Source of the DNA: an uncultured Bacteroidota bacterium
Lineage (GTDB): Bacteria; Bacteroidota; Bacteroidia; Bacteroidales; CAIWKO01
Direction: 5' to 3'
Assembly (NCBI GenBank): GCA_937934705.1
Contig: CALGYY010000140.1
Location: 1-16,035 of the forward strand
DNA length: 16,035 nucleotides
Shown here: one piece after another, positions 1-7,639 of the stretch
Layout of the letters: each line of letters opens with the position of its first letter
How positions within the stretch are numbered: the stretch's first letter is position 1
The notes under the pieces: model-generated
Told to the model about the DNA's origin: nothing
Databases searched by the model: none
What the model saw: only the letters and a program-made list of their open reading frames with translations
Made by a program: the position numbers and the translations under genes

Positions 1-40
1 AGGAATGTGACTGGAGTTCAGACGTGTGCTCTTCCGATCT
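1..40 (+). other. Illumina sequencing adapter left on contig end (non-genomic)
   Basis: Bases 7-40 match the 34-base TruSeq/NEBNext read-2 adapter, beginning GTGACTGGAGTTC and ending GCTCTTCCGATCT. Bases 1-6 (AGGAAT) sit where the i7 index lies in that primer and, from memory, equal the reverse complement of index 27 (ATTCCT). Genomic sequence therefore begins at about base 41. The adapter creates false translations: an MCSSDL peptide on the plus strand and an IGRAHV-stop tail on the minus-strand acyltransferase. The adapter match is seen directly; the index identity is recalled. Confidence 0.97.
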
Positions 41-812
41 GAGATACAGGGCGGCCGAAGGTGATCCTGATGGTCTTGCCCTTTTGTTTATACATTTCAT
101 CAACCAGATACAGCATTTCTATATTCTGTTTAATGCCCATTCTTTTTCTGAACCTTGCCAGATTATAGAAAAAGGAAGTATTGTGTCCCTCAATATATGC
201 CGGTATGATATCCCGGCCCGATTTCCGTGCTTTGGCGATGAATGTCTTCTTCCAGTCCAGATCCCTGATCACTCCACCTTTCTGTTTCCTGGATACCAAA
301 CCCGCCGGGAAAAAGAGAATGGTAACATCAGACATGAAAGTCCGGTCAAATAACATGATGTTCTCTGCATTGCTGCCGTGTTTGTTCACGGGTATGAAAA
401 GCTCCTTCAGGTTTTCAACATTCATCAGCAGATCGTTCACCGGAAAAACGATGTCTTTGCGTATCCTCCCTGCCAGCGTGATCAATGCAATTCCATCCAG
501 TCCGCCCAGGGGATGATTGGCAGCAATCAGGTAACGGCCTTCTGCCGGAATATTCTCCGTTCCCCTGGCCTGAAGATTCACCTCAAACAGACGGATGATC
601 TGTTCCGCAAAGTCAAGACCGTAAAGATGACCGTTGTTCCTGATGAAGAGGTTCATCTCATCCTGATGCAGCTTCTTCTTCAGGTATCTGATGATAAAAC
701 CCGGCAGCATCCTTAGTAAACGCGGATTTTTACTGCCGATCACCTGCTCTATATCGATCAGTTTCTTTTCACCGGACTGACCCGTGGTACTTACTTGCGT
801 ATCTGGATTCAT
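41..812 (-). CDS. PlsC-like lysophospholipid/lipid O-acyltransferase, 3' end truncated by adapter
   Basis: A 1-acylglycerol-phosphate acyltransferase superfamily protein, expected to transfer an acyl chain to a hydroxyl group of a lipid at the inner membrane. About 257 genuine residues remain. The catalytic motif is NHPLGGLDG (H100, D106 from the ATG at 812), an H-x5-D spacing as in the OlsF/hemolysin-like branch rather than classical H-x4-D. A second motif FFPAGLVSR lies near 167-175, followed by an IPAYIEGHN block near 203-211. I prefer ATG 812 to the in-frame TTG at 833, because residues before it look non-conserved and the TTG overlaps a possible promoter. Genuine sequence stops at the TFGRPVS block; the following Gln codon is mostly adapter and the stop is entirely adapter. 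Few residues seem to be missing, judging from the usual end of the family. In Bacteroides, an acyltransferase of this kind (GlsA) acts with the N-acyltransferase GlsB in glycine-lipid synthesis. Whether that applies here depends on sequence beyond the contig end. Confidence 0.85.
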
Positions 813-830
813 TACAGAAAGTAAAAACTG

Positions 831-838
831 CAAAAATA
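831..838 (-). promoter_or_regulatory. possible Bacteroidota -7 box (TATTTTTG) for the acyltransferase gene
   Basis: On the minus strand this reads TATTTTTG, a fit to the Bacteroidota sigma-ABfr -7 consensus TAnnTTTG. It would leave a leader of only about a dozen bases before ATG 812. No good -33 TTTG is visible at the right distance, so this is weak. Confidence 0.25.
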
Positions 839-929
839 CTGCTTTTCACGAAAACGGACTATTCTTATGTCTAATGAATTGTAGTTCATTATATTCGTTA
901 ATAAATCCTGAAATTCCGGATAATTTTCC

Positions 930-937
930 TAACTTTG
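930..937 (+). promoter_or_regulatory. probable Bacteroidota -7 box (TAACTTTG) for the T9SS cargo gene
   Basis: TAACTTTG matches the TAnnTTTG consensus and lies 44 bases upstream of the chosen ATG at 982, implying a leader of roughly 40 bases. No clear -33 TTTG is present about 20 bases upstream. The region 813-981 between the two divergent genes holds no gene; it is AT-rich and has no other structure I can support. Confidence 0.4.
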
Positions 938-981
938 CCGGGAAATCAATTCCCCATATTTATAAACCAAAATTCAGTATT

Positions 982-3900
982 ATGAAGTTCATTACCAAAG
1001 CGTTGTTCGCTGTTGTCCTGAGTTCAGCCCTGCTGTTCTCCGCATGGGCACAAGCACAGAACACGCAAAAAAATGCAAGGCCGGACGGACGTGCCACCGG
1101 TAATCCCGGACTGCTTATTCAAAGCGGTCAGGTTCAGTTGTTTGACATGGCTCCTTATACCAAGCAGGGAGTTCTTCCGGGAACCAAGGCCCAGTTCGAT
1201 CTGCAGTTTTCTTTTGTCCCCCCAATCCCAAGTGGTTTGGCAACCGGGGTGGAGACCGACGGAACTTATATCTACGCCAGTGTTTTCAGTAACGCTTACT
1301 TCTATCGTTATACCCTTGCTGGAGCACTCGTTGACAGCTTTACCATTGCCGGAGTATCGGCCATCCGCGATCTGGCCTATGACGGTCAGTACTTCTACGG
1401 TGCCGCCGCCAACAACCTGATCCGCCAGATGGATTTTACCAGTCATACCCTGGTCTCAACCATTACTGCTCCTGCCTCCGTTGCAGCCAGGCATATCGCG
1501 TATGATCCCGTGAACGACGCTTTCTGGTGCGGAAACTGGGCCGATCAGTTCAGCCTGGTCAGTAAAACGGGAACCGTTCTTCAGACCATCCCTGCAGCCA
1601 ATCACCTTCAGACCTCAGCTTACGGGTCGGCTTACGACGGATTTTCAAGCGGTGGACCTTATCTCTGGATCTATAACCAGGATGCTCCAAACGGGAACAA
1701 TATCGTGCAGATATCTATTGCTACCGGCGCACCTACCGGACTGAGTCTCGATGTAGCCACCAAAGTGACTGTCCCCGCAACAGCCATTGCCGGAGGACTT
1801 TTTATTACGGATGAGCTTTATCCGAATAAAGCCACCATCGGGGGCTGTGTCCAGAATGAAATGATCTGGGGCCTCGAAATGCTTGACCTGGCTGTGTTTG
1901 ACAATGATGTCAGCCCGACGGTCCTCGTAGCACCAACCAGCGCAACGCTGCTGACAGCTGCTGAAGACATTACTGTCAGGGTTGCCAACCTTGATACGGC
2001 TGACCATTGGGATATCCCCGTTACTTATGTTATCGACGGTGGTGCCCCGGTGAATGATACAATTTTTGACACCATACCCTCAGGTTCATCTTTTGATTTC
2101 ACCTTTGCCGTGCAGGCCGACATGTCTGCTCCGGGGCATGTTTACGACATTGTGATCTATACCTCGCTGGCCGGGGATCTTTTCCCTGCAAACGATACTC
2201 TCGAGGCCAGCGTTACCAACCTCTGGGATGTAGCTCCCATCAGTATTGATGAACCCCCCGTCCTTGCTCCGGGCAATGTTGACCCCAAAGTCACCGTGAG
2301 AAATGAAGGAACTATCGCAGCTACCTTCGATGTTACCCTTGAAATCCAGGGTGGTTATACCGATACAGAAACAGTGACCAACCTTGCTCCGGGTGCTACC
2401 CAGCAGGTCACTTTCGCCACATGGGCCGCTGCCATCGGAACCTATGACATGACCGTTTATACCGTTCTGGCTGCGGACTCAGTTCCTTCAAACGACACAC
2501 TCACAGGAAGTATTCAGGTGATGCCCCTTACCAGGGCCTTTATCTATAATGCATACGATCCTTCAGCAGTATTGCCCGAGGGACCTGCAGAGACCTACCT
2601 GCAAACACCAGACATGATCACCTCATTGGCAGACCAGACTGGAACCAGTTTCGTGAGTGCGGGTACATGGGGATATGGCAACAAATGGTTCGGTGCCGTT
2701 TACGGTGATAATACCCTGATCTCTATCGACACCCTCACCGGTGCCAGAACAGTGATCGGAAATATCGGCAAAGGGATTTCTGGGATGGCTTATGACTTTT
2801 CCACCAACACCCTCTTTGGGGTTGACTGGGACGGAGCCGCTTCCAACCTTTATAAAATCAACATCCTCAGTGGTGCCGCAACCTTTGTCGGTAGCTGTGG
2901 CTCAGCGCTGATGATCAACCTGGCCTGTGACCTTAGCGGTAACCTCTATGCTGCGGCCATAACGGATGATAATTTCTACAGCATTGACCCGGTTACCGGT
3001 GCTGCAACTATTGTCGGGCCCCTGGGATTTGATGCTGCTTATGCACAGGATATGGAATTCGACCTCAACAGCGATATCCTGTACATGGCTGCTTATAACA
3101 ATGCCACCGGCGGTGAACTCAGGATCGTGAATCCCGCTGACGGCAGCTCAGTTCTGATCGGTGCTTTTGCCGGAGATGCAGAAATCACCGGAATGGCAAT
3201 TCCTTACATTACCACGCTCCCCGCCAATGATGCAGCCCTGGCTTCCATCAACGGCCTTGAATCGGGTTGCGCACTCGATTCAGACGAGGAAATTGAAGTC
3301 AGTGTTCACAACATGGGAACTGCCAATATTACAACTTTCAACATGACCTATGTGGTAGACGGTGGCACACCGGTGACAGAAACGGTTACCCAGACCATCC
3401 TCCCCGGAGCAAGCTATGATTATACATTCACTGCTACAGCTGACCTTTCAGCGGCCGGAGATCATGACATCCTTGTTTATGTTGTGATGACCGGTGACAA
3501 TGAACAGTGGAATGATACGGTTTCTTTGACCGTTTCTCAGCTGACACCGGAGACTGTCCCTTACTCAATGGGATTTGAACCTACAGAGGACCTTGCTGGT
3601 TACAGAATCATCGATGCCAACAACGATGGTGTGACCTGGTTCCTCTCCACAGCAGGGGGAAACAATGCTCCTGCCTGTATGGAGTATTCATACACCACTG
3701 TGAACATTGCGAATGATTGGTTCATCACTACCTGCATTAATCTCGACGCAGGAGTTACCTACAACATTTCATATTATTATGTTGTGGAATCGGCTACCTA
3801 TCCCGAAAGTTTCCGTGTGACCATCGGCATGAATAATACGGTTGCCACACAGACCACTCAGCTGGCCAGTCATACAGGCCTCACCAACGAGACCTATGTA

Positions 3901-4269
3901 AATGCCAACACCAATTTCACGGTACCTGCTACCGGAACCTATTACATCGGATTCCAGTGTACGAGTCCTGCGGATATGTGGAACCTTTATGTTGACGATA
4001 TCAACATCTCGGTTTCTTCGGGTATCGAGAAATCAAGTGAAAACGGTGTCAGCATATATCCTAACCCCGTGAACGGAATGATGTACGTTGTTGCCGGTGA
4101 AACTGTTCAAAGCGTGAAGGTGACCAATATGGTGGGTGCTCTGGTTTATTCAGAAAATCCCGGAACGGATCACTTCAGCCTGAATACCGAAGACTGGAAC
4201 AAGGGTATGTACTTCATTACCCTCGAAACGGTCAAGGGTCAGTTCAGCCGCAAGTTTGTTGTGGAATAA
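982..4269 (+). CDS. T9SS-secreted multidomain protein: beta-propeller-like, CARDB-like and choice-of-anchor J domains
   Basis: A 1095-residue secreted or cell-surface protein of unknown substrate. The start at 982 was chosen because it gives a clean signal peptide (MKFITKALFAVV...AWAQAQ); the frame stays open upstream to 784 but encodes nothing signal-like. Domain order by eye: a propeller-like region with repeated 'YDxxYFYGA'-type strands, about 73-295; a CARDB/Ig-like module, about 305-413; a second, about 414-515; a second propeller-like region with repeated 'TGAxTxVG' turns, about 517-740; a third CARDB-like module, about 747-853, very similar to the first (TYVIDGG versus TYVVDGG; SFDFTF versus SYDYTF); a cleaved-adhesin/choice-of-anchor J type jelly roll, about 854-1013; and a type A T9SS sorting domain, about 1014-1095, with SIYPNPVNG and GMYFITLE. 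The last domain is normally removed by PorU as the protein is anchored or released. No protease catalytic motif is visible. It is monocistronic, with its own promoter candidate and terminator. Function is probably adhesive or structural, which is inference. Confidence 0.93.
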   Translation: MKFITKALFAVVLSSALLFSAWAQAQNTQKNARPDGRATGNPGLLIQSGQVQLFDMAPYTKQGVLPGTKAQFDLQFSFVPPIPSGLATGVETDGTYIYASVFSNAYFYRYTLAGALVDSFTIAGVSAIRDLAYDGQYFYGAAANNLIRQMDFTSHTLVSTITAPASVAARHIAYDPVNDAFWCGNWADQFSLVSKTGTVLQTIPAANHLQTSAYGSAYDGFSSGGPYLWIYNQDAPNGNNIVQISIATGAPTGLSLDVATKVTVPATAIAGGLFITDELYPNKATIGGCVQNEMIWGLEMLDLAVFDNDVSPTVLVAPTSATLLTAAEDITVRVANLDTADHWDIPVTYVIDGGAPVNDTIFDTIPSGSSFDFTFAVQADMSAPGHVYDIVIYTSLAGDLFPANDTLEASVTNLWDVAPISIDEPPVLAPGNVDPKVTVRNEGTIAATFDVTLEIQGGYTDTETVTNLAPGATQQVTFATWAAAIGTYDMTVYTVLAADSVPSNDTLTGSIQVMPLTRAFIYNAYDPSAVLPEGPAETYLQTPDMITSLADQTGTSFVSAGTWGYGNKWFGAVYGDNTLISIDTLTGARTVIGNIGKGISGMAYDFSTNTLFGVDWDGAASNLYKINILSGAATFVGSCGSALMINLACDLSGNLYAAAITDDNFYSIDPVTGAATIVGPLGFDAAYAQDMEFDLNSDILYMAAYNNATGGELRIVNPADGSSVLIGAFAGDAEITGMAIPYITTLPANDAALASINGLESGCALDSDEEIEVSVHNMGTANITTFNMTYVVDGGTPVTETVTQTILPGASYDYTFTATADLSAAGDHDILVYVVMTGDNEQWNDTVSLTVSQLTPETVPYSMGFEPTEDLAGYRIIDANNDGVTWFLSTAGGNNAPACMEYSYTTVNIANDWFITTCINLDAGVTYNISYYYVVESATYPESFRVTIGMNNTVATQTTQLASHTGLTNETYVNANTNFTVPATGTYYIGFQCTSPADMWNLYVDDINISVSSGIEKSSENGVSIYPNPVNGMMYVVAGETVQSVKVTNMVGALVYSENPGTDHFSLNTEDWNKGMYFITLETVKGQFSRKFVVE

Positions 4270-4288
4270 GAACGGAGCTTATTGATTG

Positions 4289-4321
4289 AAAGGGCTGTCC
4301 GCAATGGGGCAGCCCTTTTTT
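4289..4321 (+). terminator. rho-independent terminator after the T9SS cargo gene
   Basis: A 12-bp stem (4289-4300 with 4307-4318, one G-U pair) encloses a six-base loop GCAATG and runs into a T tract ending at 4321. It begins 20 bases after the stop codon and separates the cargo gene from the ABC-F gene. Confidence 0.93.
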
Positions 4322-4343
4322 CATGTCATTAGCCGGGGATTGG

Positions 4344-4351
4344 TATCTTTG
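4344..4351 (+). promoter_or_regulatory. probable Bacteroidota -7 box (TATCTTTG) for the ABC-F gene
   Basis: TATCTTTG is a match to TAnnTTTG, 19 bases upstream of ATG 4370 and just downstream of the terminator. This supports independent transcription from a short-leader start. The -33 position falls in the terminator's T tract and is a poor TTTG, so the call rests on the -7 box and its context. Confidence 0.45.
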
Positions 4352-4369
4352 CAAACGCAAAAAAAACGG

Positions 4370-6328
4370 ATGTTTTCTGTTAACCAGCTATCGGTCGTAT
4401 TTTCGGGAGTGCCTTTGTTTGATGGCATCTCCTTTATAATCAATCCACGCGACAGGATCGGACTGGTTGGTAAGAACGGTGCCGGTAAGACGACCCTGCT
4501 CAGAATCATTTCGGGGCTGATGGAGCCGGAAAGCGGCACCATTGTTATTCCTTCAGGGATGGAAACCGGTTACCTCCCTCAGGAAATGCAGGTCGTAAGC
4601 AGCCTCACGGTTTTTCAGGAGGCGCTTAAAGCCTTTTCCAAGATCCGGGCCCTGGAGGAAGAGATCAGATTTCTCACGTCTGAGATCGAACTCAGGACCG
4701 ATTACGAATCCCCCGCATATTTTCAGTTGATTGATCGCCTCAATCATGCCAATAACCGCTTCGACCTCCTGGGTGGGGCTACTATGGAGGCAGATACGGA
4801 AAAGGTGCTGACCGGACTCGGTTTTGAACCAGGGGATTTCGGCAGGAAGCTCAGCGAGTTCAGCGGTGGATGGAAAATGCGCGTCGAACTGGCTAAAATT
4901 CTGCTCAGACGACCGGAATTGCTGCTGTTGGATGAACCCACCAATCACCTGGATATTGAATCCATTCAATGGCTTGAAGAATTCCTGTCGGGTTATCAGG
5001 GAGCACTGATCCTGGTTTCGCACGACAGGGCATTCCTGGATAATGTTACGGACCGTACCGTAGAAATATCATTAGGGAAAATTTACGATTACAAAGCATG
5101 TTATTCTGATTATGTTGTTCTTCGGGAGGAGAGGAGAGAGCAACAGTTGGCAGCCTTATCAAACCAGCAACGGCAAATCGAGCAGATCGAGCGCTTCATT
5201 ACCCGCTTTCGGTATAAGTCCACCAAGGCAAGACAGGTTCAATCGAAACTGAAATACCTGGATAAAATCGAAAAGGTCGAAGTTGATGAACAGGATGCAT
5301 CAGCCATTCACTTCCGCTTCCCGCCGGCACCTCATTCAGGAAAAGTGGTACTGGAAGCCAGTCACGCCGGGAAATCATACGGGTCGCATCAGGTTCTGAA
5401 GGACATCAGTTTCAATGTCAGCCGGGGCGAGCGTATTGCATTTGTCGGGCGTAATGGTGAAGGTAAAACCACCTTGTCCAGAATGATTGTTGGTGAACTG
5501 GAACACGAAGGGGTTCTGAAACTCGGTCATCAGGTAAAGATTGGATACTTTGCACAGAATCAGGCAGAGCTTCTGGATATGGAAAAAACAGTATTTCAGA
5601 CCATTGACGACGCGGCCACAGGAGATATGCGGCCCAGGGTCAGGGGTCTGCTCGGTAGTTTTCTTTTTGGAAGCGATGCCATTGATAAAAAGGTAAAAGT
5701 ACTTTCCGGCGGTGAAAAGTCCAGACTGGCACTTGCCCGACTGCTGCTGAGTCCTGTGAACCTGCTGGTTCTGGATGAGCCGACCAATCACCTGGATATG
5801 ATTTCAAAGGATATCCTGAAAAACGCCCTTTTGAGATTCGACGGCAGTATGATCATCGTGAGCCATGATCGTGATTTCCTGCAGGGATTAACGACGAAGA
5901 TTTTTGAATTCAGGAATAAAGGCATCAAGCAATATATTGGTGATATCTATGCGTTTCTGGATGCCCGGAAACTGGCATCCCTGCGTGAGCTGGAGGCCTT
6001 GAAAAAGAAAGGAGAGGAGGGCACAAAAGCGCAGCTTGCAGCAAAGAATAAGCAGGAGTACGAGCGCAGACGTGAACTTGAGCGTGAATCACGTAAACTC
6101 AGAACGAGAATCGGGCAATGCGAAAATGATATTCGTCAGACAGAAGAGGAGATCAGCAGGATGGACCGGATCCTTTCCAATCCGCAGGAATACCCGGAAC
6201 AGTCTGCAGATCCTGAAATGTATATGAAGTATGAAAAGCTGAAGCAGCATCTTCAGGATCAGATGTTGCTGTGGGAAACCCTTCATCAGGAACTGAATAA
6301 TATCGCTGCTGCAGACGCCCAACTTTGA
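4370..6328 (+). CDS. ABC-F family ribosome-associated ATPase
   Basis: A 652-residue cytoplasmic protein with two ABC ATPase domains in one chain and no membrane segments, as in ABC-F translation factors (EttA, Uup, YheS type). Domain 1 has Walker A GLVGKNGAGKTT (31-42), signature LSEFSGGW (161-168), Walker B D188 with catalytic E189 in DEPTNHLD, and H-loop H218. The charged inter-domain linker after about 240 (KSTKARQVQSK) is the arm that reaches the ribosomal P-site tRNA in known family members. Domain 2 has Walker A GRNGEGKTT (360-368), LSGGE (445-449), D469/E470 and H499. The last ~110 residues are a highly charged predicted coiled coil, as in Uup/YheS. The start at ATG 4370 (MFSVNQLS) was chosen because the domain begins there; upstream in-frame codons read through the terminator. 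All catalytic residues are intact, so it is probably active. Housekeeping versus antibiotic-resistance subtype cannot be told by eye. Confidence 0.95.
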   Translation: MFSVNQLSVVFSGVPLFDGISFIINPRDRIGLVGKNGAGKTTLLRIISGLMEPESGTIVIPSGMETGYLPQEMQVVSSLTVFQEALKAFSKIRALEEEIRFLTSEIELRTDYESPAYFQLIDRLNHANNRFDLLGGATMEADTEKVLTGLGFEPGDFGRKLSEFSGGWKMRVELAKILLRRPELLLLDEPTNHLDIESIQWLEEFLSGYQGALILVSHDRAFLDNVTDRTVEISLGKIYDYKACYSDYVVLREERREQQLAALSNQQRQIEQIERFITRFRYKSTKARQVQSKLKYLDKIEKVEVDEQDASAIHFRFPPAPHSGKVVLEASHAGKSYGSHQVLKDISFNVSRGERIAFVGRNGEGKTTLSRMIVGELEHEGVLKLGHQVKIGYFAQNQAELLDMEKTVFQTIDDAATGDMRPRVRGLLGSFLFGSDAIDKKVKVLSGGEKSRLALARLLLSPVNLLVLDEPTNHLDMISKDILKNALLRFDGSMIIVSHDRDFLQGLTTKIFEFRNKGIKQYIGDIYAFLDARKLASLRELEALKKKGEEGTKAQLAAKNKQEYERRRELERESRKLRTRIGQCENDIRQTEEEISRMDRILSNPQEYPEQSADPEMYMKYEKLKQHLQDQMLLWETLHQELNNIAAADAQL

Positions 6329-6340
6329 TGCAATTGGTAT

Positions 6341-6348
6341 TACTTTTG
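6341..6348 (+). promoter_or_regulatory. possible Bacteroidota -7 box (TACTTTTG) for the TonB-like gene
   Basis: TACTTTTG matches TAnnTTTG, 27 bases upstream of ATG 6375, in the 46-base gap after the ABC-F gene. A TTTG at 6324-6327 lies 13 bases further up, too close for a standard -33 element. The TonB-like gene may also be cotranscribed with the ABC-F gene, since no terminator separates them. Confidence 0.35.
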
Positions 6349-6374
6349 TCAATCAGGCCGTTCTTCTGAAAAAA

Positions 6375-7154
6375 ATGTTCACCTCCGACGATATCTTATT
6401 CCGCCACCGTAACCGCAACTACGGTGCATATGCCATGCGGCGCCGGCAGGTACGTGTATTGTTTTATTCCCTGATCATTTCGCTCAGCCTCTTCAGCAGC
6501 ATTTTTGTTTCAATGCTGGTGTATTATGCAATTCCTGAAGAACTGGCATTGGAAGATTGGGTTGAATACGACAATGCTGTTATCAGTAATCCGTATCAGG
6601 CTGAGTATTTTCTGGAAGAGCCGGTTGGGGGGCCTGAAAAAGAGGAAAATTCGGTAACGGAGATATCAGACGAAACCTCAGTGGCAGATATGGTCATTGC
6701 CGAATCGCAAACGCAGGCCGGGGACACGGCGGGACAAGGAGCTGACAGTATTTCCGGAAAGGGTAAGCAGACTGGTGATACAACTGACCGCACGGCCTGC
6801 AATGTAAGTAAAGACCCGGGAATCGTTTACGACCTGATGGCCAGGCTGGACGTATTGCCCATGTTTCCCGGGGGAGAGAAAGCAAGGCAGGAATTCTTTC
6901 ACAGCCAGATCACTTATCCGAAGTTTGCACTGGATAATAAAATTCAGGGGGTGGTATATATTAATTTTATTGTTGAGCGCGACAGCAGTATCAGTAACAT
7001 TCAGGTCATTCAGGGTATCGGTGCCGGGTGTGATGATGAGGCACTGAAAGCTGTCAGAAAAATGCCCCCATGGACTCCTGGAAAGAAAAACGGTGAATCC
7101 GTCAGGGTTCTCGTCACCCTGCCGCTGACATTTAGTCTTGCTACGAGAAACTGA
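6375..7154 (+). CDS. TonB-family energy transducer protein
   Basis: A 259-residue inner-membrane-anchored periplasmic protein. The N-terminus carries the Bacteroidota TonB signature NYGAYAMRRR (15-24) on the cytoplasmic side, then one membrane helix (about 27-51). A periplasmic spacer of about 110 residues is rich in E, D, T, S and G rather than the Pro-Glu/Pro-Lys repeats of E. coli TonB. The C-terminal TonB domain (about 165-259) has the typical FPGGEKA entry, YPKFALDNKIQGVVYINF, a GxGAGCDDEALKAV helix and a PPWTPGKKNGESVRV strand, used in known proteins to contact the TonB box of outer-membrane receptors. It is separate from the exbB-exbD-tonB set elsewhere in the window and could serve a different receptor set using the same motor. 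Its stop codon abuts, with no gap, the stop of the converging gene. Confidence 0.9.
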   Translation: MFTSDDILFRHRNRNYGAYAMRRRQVRVLFYSLIISLSLFSSIFVSMLVYYAIPEELALEDWVEYDNAVISNPYQAEYFLEEPVGGPEKEENSVTEISDETSVADMVIAESQTQAGDTAGQGADSISGKGKQTGDTTDRTACNVSKDPGIVYDLMARLDVLPMFPGGEKARQEFFHSQITYPKFALDNKIQGVVYINFIVERDSSISNIQVIQGIGAGCDDEALKAVRKMPPWTPGKKNGESVRVLVTLPLTFSLATRN

Positions 7155-7634
7155 TTATACCAGGTGAAAAAAATAGAGACTTGAAACCAACAGCGACCAG
7201 GCGACCACTGACACTGACAGGTATACCAATATCAGGCGCTTATCCCCATAGTACTTACTGGCCAGAAAACTCCCGATCGGAATAGAAATGACAGTGGGGG
7301 TCAGGACGATGATGCCGATCATGCCGAACCTTCCCCTAAGTCTGACCAGGAACTTGTTTCTTTTTGTAAATGATTTCTTCTGCGATTCTCCTGTGTCTTT
7401 GACAGACGGGGACATCCCGAAAGCCATCCTTGTTCTTTGGACACCGAGACTGAAGATTTTCTGAATTCCTTTACTCAGATAGAAGAAAAGGAATACACCG
7501 GCAATGCCCCCTGTACTCGTCATCAGCAGGGTTTGCCAGTAGTTGAACCCATAGGCAATGGAAAGCGGGGGGGCAAAAAGGAATTTGACCGTGCTGAGCA
7601 ACACCACCTGAATGATTTTCAGACTGATGTGCAT
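7155..7634 (-). CDS. small four-helix integral membrane protein, function unknown
   Basis: A 159-residue protein I do not recognise firmly. Four hydrophobic segments are visible: about 6-29 (after MHISLK), about 32-53 (TSTGGIAGVFLFFYLS), about 103-125 (GMIGIIVLTPTVISIPIGSF) and about 133-157. A basic loop of about 45 residues (KKSFTKRNKF, RLRGRF) separates the two pairs and is probably cytoplasmic. The Gly/Pro pattern of segment 3, a small-residue helix with central Pro, loosely recalls the 'small multi-drug export' and DedA-like families; that is only a resemblance. It lies 5 bases downstream of upp on the same strand, so it is very likely cotranscribed. Its start at 7634 is the only sensible ATG. 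It converges on the TonB-like gene with stop codons back to back. Confidence 0.75.
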   Translation of the reverse strand: MHISLKIIQVVLLSTVKFLFAPPLSIAYGFNYWQTLLMTSTGGIAGVFLFFYLSKGIQKIFSLGVQRTRMAFGMSPSVKDTGESQKKSFTKRNKFLVRLRGRFGMIGIIVLTPTVISIPIGSFLASKYYGDKRLILVYLSVSVVAWSLLVSSLYFFHLV

Positions 7635-7639
7635 ATCTG

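Noticed and set aside
24..353. Plus-strand reading frame beginning MCSSDLRYR, opposite the acyltransferase.
   Set aside because: Its start is adapter sequence and the rest is antisense to a clear acyltransferase gene.
784..981. Upstream in-frame extension of the T9SS cargo gene.
   Set aside because: The signal peptide begins at 982; the extension encodes no signal-like sequence and covers the promoter candidate.
4286..4369. Upstream in-frame extension of the ABC-F gene.
   Set aside because: It reads through the terminator stem and the promoter box; the ATPase domain begins right at the ATG at 4370.
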